The position numbers and the translations under genes are program-made. Positions 62,101-64,000 of a DNA stretch of 64,000 bases are shown here, piece after piece (positions within the stretch are counted from its first letter, which is position 1; each line of letters opens with the position of its first letter). Source of the stretch: Lysobacterales bacterium (GTDB lineage Bacteria; Pseudomonadota; Gammaproteobacteria; Xanthomonadales; SZUA-5). The stretch covers positions 1 through 64,000 of the forward strand of contig JALHRS010000010.1 in the NCBI GenBank assembly GCA_022841325.1, given 5' to 3'. Under the pieces are notes generated by a model. That model saw nothing but the letters and a program-made list of their open reading frames with translations, was not told the DNA's origin and did no database searches.

Positions 62101-62185
62101 TCAGGCGCTCTACCGGGCCAAGGCCGACGGCCGCAATTGCGTGCGAACAGCAGACACGAAAACTCTTGCGGACCAGCGGCGTTAG
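59132..62185 (+). CDS. Periplasmic-sensor diguanylate cyclase (propeller, Y_Y_Y, GGDEF)
   Basis: The 1017-residue product has a short N-terminal hydrophobic segment (about 1-25) and then about 650 residues of two-component-regulator propeller repeats (e.g. DLWAIFERGGLARYRNEHW, RIYVCTNNGVQLL). A Y_Y_Y domain (about 685-780) and a membrane helix (ALAPLLGLLTVGVAVLIY, about 793-810) follow, then a coiled coil and a GGDEF domain (about 850-1000). The active site is RFGGEEF (Gly923-Phe927), so cyclase activity is expected. R914-E-Q-D917, five residues before it, is an intact I-site for product inhibition. It makes cyclic di-GMP in response to an unknown periplasmic signal. Confidence 0.92.
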   Translation: MFGALSLLTYYCWMVAIPVRSPVNAIAPLDVADIAAPTFSVYTTDDGLSDEIWNSIGFDGQGYVWAGSASSIARFDGRRWVDWPMPGPIGLTRDLLTDESGDLWAIFERGGLARYRNEHWELGEERRYHYGFSQTLRADGGIDRWLTRDHKLLRLVNGRWLEDGGNRSLPEGNVTAMEQTQTLFGEQRQWLGRGETDTGLLYRRVTAGSTPEPWLKFTAPELRYTNTNDLLVTRDRTGESLWGTAYGVGIFRIRDDGIRVWSAATGELPTDAVYDAEASTDHNGETTVWVTSRAGLLRVRDNQVTVFDRRHGLPSNAVRRVRLQKIDGLDVLWLATEGGVARAVLSQSQWQSVSLHGARENGIFGVLVEADGSGGERLWTGSASEGLALLQKGQWRTFDGTQSGLPLDDIRQIRRLPGPDGQDWRLLSLMGGDLLRIDDQLHFTPMRVPWPKDTDEGVVGMHARSSELGRELWFGMMKGGAYRLAEGKWRHFPDPAGSSNWRVFAFADQVDVHGRTWLWAATDQGLARFDGQTWSLLPDSLGLSDGLRGITLIPDAGHDILWLGTLLRGVVRLDVTDPLSPLTVSDTRVPPAPDAVVYSILPDSQGRIYVCTNNGVQLLTPVPDGSYSEQVYRRRDGLIHDECNTNSQLVDANDRYWVGTLGGLGLFDPRAETSSGDNAPKPLRLTEIRIDGQLLPRPYPEEISVPADSRELRLEFALLTGMRESENRYRTWLRGEEGAPGEWSRETDRSFSRLSPGDYELQIEAIDYNGTLAQPLLLKLRVLAPWWRSAWASALAPLLGLLTVGVAVLIYNRGLRARQRQLKRLVANQTAELNAANEELTRLSYQDALTGVANRRRLTEAMDAAIAWAIAQGKPIGLILADVDHFKQYNDQFGHLAGDVALGAVAQAMRSAVREQDLVARFGGEEFACLLLDADLTLVEQIAERMRLLVQALPPRTIGNDRQTLTISAGILSTRPSQEMQTATLLAAADQALYRAKADGRNCVRTADTKTLADQRR

Positions 62186-62229
62186 ACTGAACGCGACCGT
62201 CACGATTGACTGGAATCGGGAGTCTGAAG

Positions 62230-62583
62230 ATGAACTACGTCGATGGATATGTGCTGGCGGTTCCCAACGCCAACCGCAAGGCCTACCTGGATCTGGCGAT
62301 ACGCGCGGCGCAGATCTTCAAGGACCACGGCGCCCTGCAGGTCGTTGAATGCTGGGGCGACGATGTGCCCCCGGGAAAACTGACGTCATTCCCGATGGCG
62401 GTGCAATGCCGGGACGACGAATCCGTGGTTTTCTCGTGGATCGTCTGGCCTTCCAAAGCCGCACGTGACACTGGAATGAAAGCCGCCATGGAGGACCCAC
62501 GAATGAGCTTCGACGCGAACGGCATGCCCTTTGACGGCAAGCGCATGATCTTCGGCGGATTCCAGATCATCGTGCAGGCCTGA
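62230..62583 (+). CDS. DUF1428 family protein (YbaA-like)
   Basis: The ATG at 62230 has GGGAG 7 bases upstream and gives MNYVDGYVLAVP, the normal N-terminus of the family. The product is 117 residues. Conserved blocks are ALQVVECWGDDVP, FSWIVWPSKAARD and NGMPFDGKRMIFGGFQ. It is a small dimeric alpha/beta-barrel-type cytoplasmic protein of unknown activity. It lies 18 bp before an SRPBCC gene; the pairing of DUF1428 and SRPBCC genes is common. Confidence 0.9.
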   Translation: MNYVDGYVLAVPNANRKAYLDLAIRAAQIFKDHGALQVVECWGDDVPPGKLTSFPMAVQCRDDESVVFSWIVWPSKAARDTGMKAAMEDPRMSFDANGMPFDGKRMIFGGFQIIVQA

Positions 62584-62601
62584 GCCAGAGGAGCGAAGCC
62601 G

Positions 62602-63075
62602 ATGAGCAGCGCCACACCCACGACGCACGAACTCACGCTCAGCCGAATCATCGACGCGCCGCGCGACAAGGTCTGGCGCTGCTGGACCGAACCGGAGTTG
62701 CTGATGAGGTGGTATTGCCCCAGACCATGGCGTGTCACCCACGCAGAGCTCGATGTGCGACCGGGTGGGCGCAGCTACGTGCTGATGGAAGGCCCCAACG
62801 GCGAACAGGCGCCCAATCCTGGCGTCTACCTGGAAGTGATTCCCGGCAGGAAGCTGGTGATGACCGATGCCTTCGATGAGGCCTGGCAGCCATCCGGCAA
62901 GGCCTTCATGGTCGCGGAAATCACCCTTGAGGATGCCGCAGAGGGCCGCACGCAGTACCGTGCCGTTGCCCGCCACTGGTCAGCGGAAGACCGACAGATG
63001 CACGAACAGATGGGTTTCCACGACGGCTGGGCAGCCGCCGCGCAGCAACTGGAAGACCTCGCCCGTACGATCTGA
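62602..63075 (+). CDS. SRPBCC (AHSA1-like) family protein
   Basis: The ATG follows AGAGGAGCGAAGCCG. The 157-residue product begins with the family entry LSRIIDAPRDKVWRCWTEPELLMRWYCPRPW and ends with FHDGWAAAAQQLEDLA. It forms a helix-grip ligand-binding fold, probably for a small hydrophobic molecule. It is likely co-transcribed with the DUF1428 gene 18 bp upstream. Confidence 0.9.
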   Translation: MSSATPTTHELTLSRIIDAPRDKVWRCWTEPELLMRWYCPRPWRVTHAELDVRPGGRSYVLMEGPNGEQAPNPGVYLEVIPGRKLVMTDAFDEAWQPSGKAFMVAEITLEDAAEGRTQYRAVARHWSAEDRQMHEQMGFHDGWAAAAQQLEDLARTI

Positions 63076-63159
63076 GTCTGGCCATGAGCGGCACGCTCTG
63101 CAAACGGGACCTTGATGAACGCGTACGAAGGTCCGCCACAGCATTCACCTGACACGCAT

Positions 63160-63186
63160 CCGGCAGCAGCATGACACTGCTGCCGG
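63160..63186. terminator. 10-bp perfect hairpin
   Basis: CCGGCAGCAG (63160-63169) pairs with CTGCTGCCGG (63177-63186) around CATGACA. It lies between the SRPBCC gene and the next gene. No U-tract follows, so it could end the first or lie in the leader of the second. Confidence 0.5.
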
Positions 63187-63233
63187 TCCTTACGGCCTAC
63201 AATCCAGAGTCCACCCGCTTCGAGGACGCTCAC

Positions 63234-63986
63234 ATGCGCCACTGGATCATCGCCGCATTGCTGGTTTTCAGCGCCCCGCTGCTGGCCAAGGACAAGTCGA
63301 AGGATCTGCTGAACCAGCTCACCGGCGGATCGAAGTCCGAGAGCGGTTCCAGTGCCGGTACCGGCGCCAATATCAGCGAATCCGATGCCAGCGCCGGCAT
63401 CAAGGAATCGCTGGCCCAGGGCGTCAGCGCATCGATCAAGCGCCTCGGCACCACCGACGGATTCCTCAAGGATCAGGTGGTGCGCATTGCCGTGCCCAAG
63501 TCCATGCGCACGATGGCCGATACCGCCAGCAAGCTCGGTGCCGGCAAGTATGTGGACGAATTCGAAACCTCGATGAACCGCGCCGCCGAAAAGGCGGTAC
63601 CGGCCGCCGCCGACATCTTTGCCGACGCCATCCGCCAGATGACGGTCAAGGATGCGCTCGGCATCGTCCGCGGCGAGCCTGATGCCGGCACCCAGTACTT
63701 CCGCCGCGTCACCGAGGACAAGTTGCGCGACAGCTTTCTGCCGATCGTCAGCAAAGCCACCGGCGAAACCGGCGTCACCAAGAGCTACAAGAAACTCAGC
63801 AAGAAAGGCGGTGGTCTGGGCGGCTTGATGGGCGGCGGCGATTCCATGGACCTCGATGGCTACGTCACCGACAAGGCCATGGACGGGCTCTTCCACTACA
63901 TCGCCGAACAGGAAAAATCGATACGCAGGAACCCGATGGGCAGCGGTTCAGCGCTGCTCGGACGGGTGTTTGGCAAGGGCAAGTAG
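63234..63986 (+). CDS. DUF4197 family exported protein
   Basis: The ATG at 63234 has GAGGACGC upstream. The 250-residue product has a signal peptide (WIIAALLVFSAPLLA, cut near 18). The DUF4197 body follows: SASAGIKESLAQGVSASIKRLG-type start, MTVKDALGIVRGEPDAGTQYFRRVTEDKLRDSF and a conserved C-terminal VTDKAMDGLFHYIAEQEKSIRRNP. It is a periplasmic helical protein of unknown role. The gene is complete, with its stop at 63984-63986, 14 bases before the window ends. Confidence 0.9.
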   Translation: MRHWIIAALLVFSAPLLAKDKSKDLLNQLTGGSKSESGSSAGTGANISESDASAGIKESLAQGVSASIKRLGTTDGFLKDQVVRIAVPKSMRTMADTASKLGAGKYVDEFETSMNRAAEKAVPAAADIFADAIRQMTVKDALGIVRGEPDAGTQYFRRVTEDKLRDSFLPIVSKATGETGVTKSYKKLSKKGGGLGGLMGGGDSMDLDGYVTDKAMDGLFHYIAEQEKSIRRNPMGSGSALLGRVFGKGK

Positions 63987-64000
63987 CGGCTCTCTGTTGC

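Overview
The window is GC-rich chromosomal DNA, almost certainly from a gammaproteobacterium of the Lysobacterales (Xanthomonadales). Three things point there: REP elements of the form TCGCGG-N6/7-CCGCTCCCACA, GGTTGTC-type heptamer repeats between genes, and secreted proteins ending in an F-x-(D/N)-G-F-E motif. The genus is inference only. I found 45 protein-coding genes. I saw no rRNA or tRNA gene, CRISPR array, insertion sequence or prophage.

Layout. 1-4219 (-): 3'-truncated secreted Asp-box protein with 86-residue tandem repeats. 4.6-9.2 kb: secreted lipase-like hydrolase, small membrane protein, SGNH esterase. 9.5-14.7 kb (-): four-gene MacB-type ABC exporter operon (ATPase, two adaptors, permease). 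15.2-18.6 kb: surface protein with a C-terminal anchor, delta-class carbonic anhydrase lipoprotein, short-chain dehydrogenase. 18.8-21.6 kb (+): an active and an inactive M16 peptidase. 21.7-27.2 kb: periplasmic protein, EamA transporter, a large secreted protein with a Cys/His protease-like domain and a roughly 315-residue Asp/Glu-rich tail, and an aldo/keto reductase. 27.6-31.7 kb: an uncharacterised two-gene operon, a DUF819 membrane protein and a secreted repeat protein.

31.9-38.9 kb (-): six tightly packed genes that I cannot assign to a described system (two zinc-ribbon proteins, three membrane proteins, one 1043-residue exported protein). 39.1-44.3 kb (+): a pyruvate:ferredoxin-type oxidoreductase operon ending in a GltD-like flavoprotein fused to a two-cluster ferredoxin. 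Two FNR-like sites lie in the intergenic region between these divergent operons, one at the classical activator position. 44.8-58.9 kb: FtsX-type permease, Castor/Pollux-like channel, Sel1-repeat protein, Tat-type aldo/keto reductase, GT-C-like membrane protein, GNAT-nitrilase fusion, a secreted protein, a Kbp-like BON-LysM protein, and a Blh/TSUP sulfur operon behind a promoter overlapped by an inverted repeat. 59.1-64 kb: a propeller-GGDEF diguanylate cyclase and three small genes.

The intergenic space is dense with repeats. At least six palindromic families occur more than once, mostly between operons. One array splits the oxidoreductase operon, and one REP plus G-rich repeat has been read into the N-terminus of an exporter adaptor.
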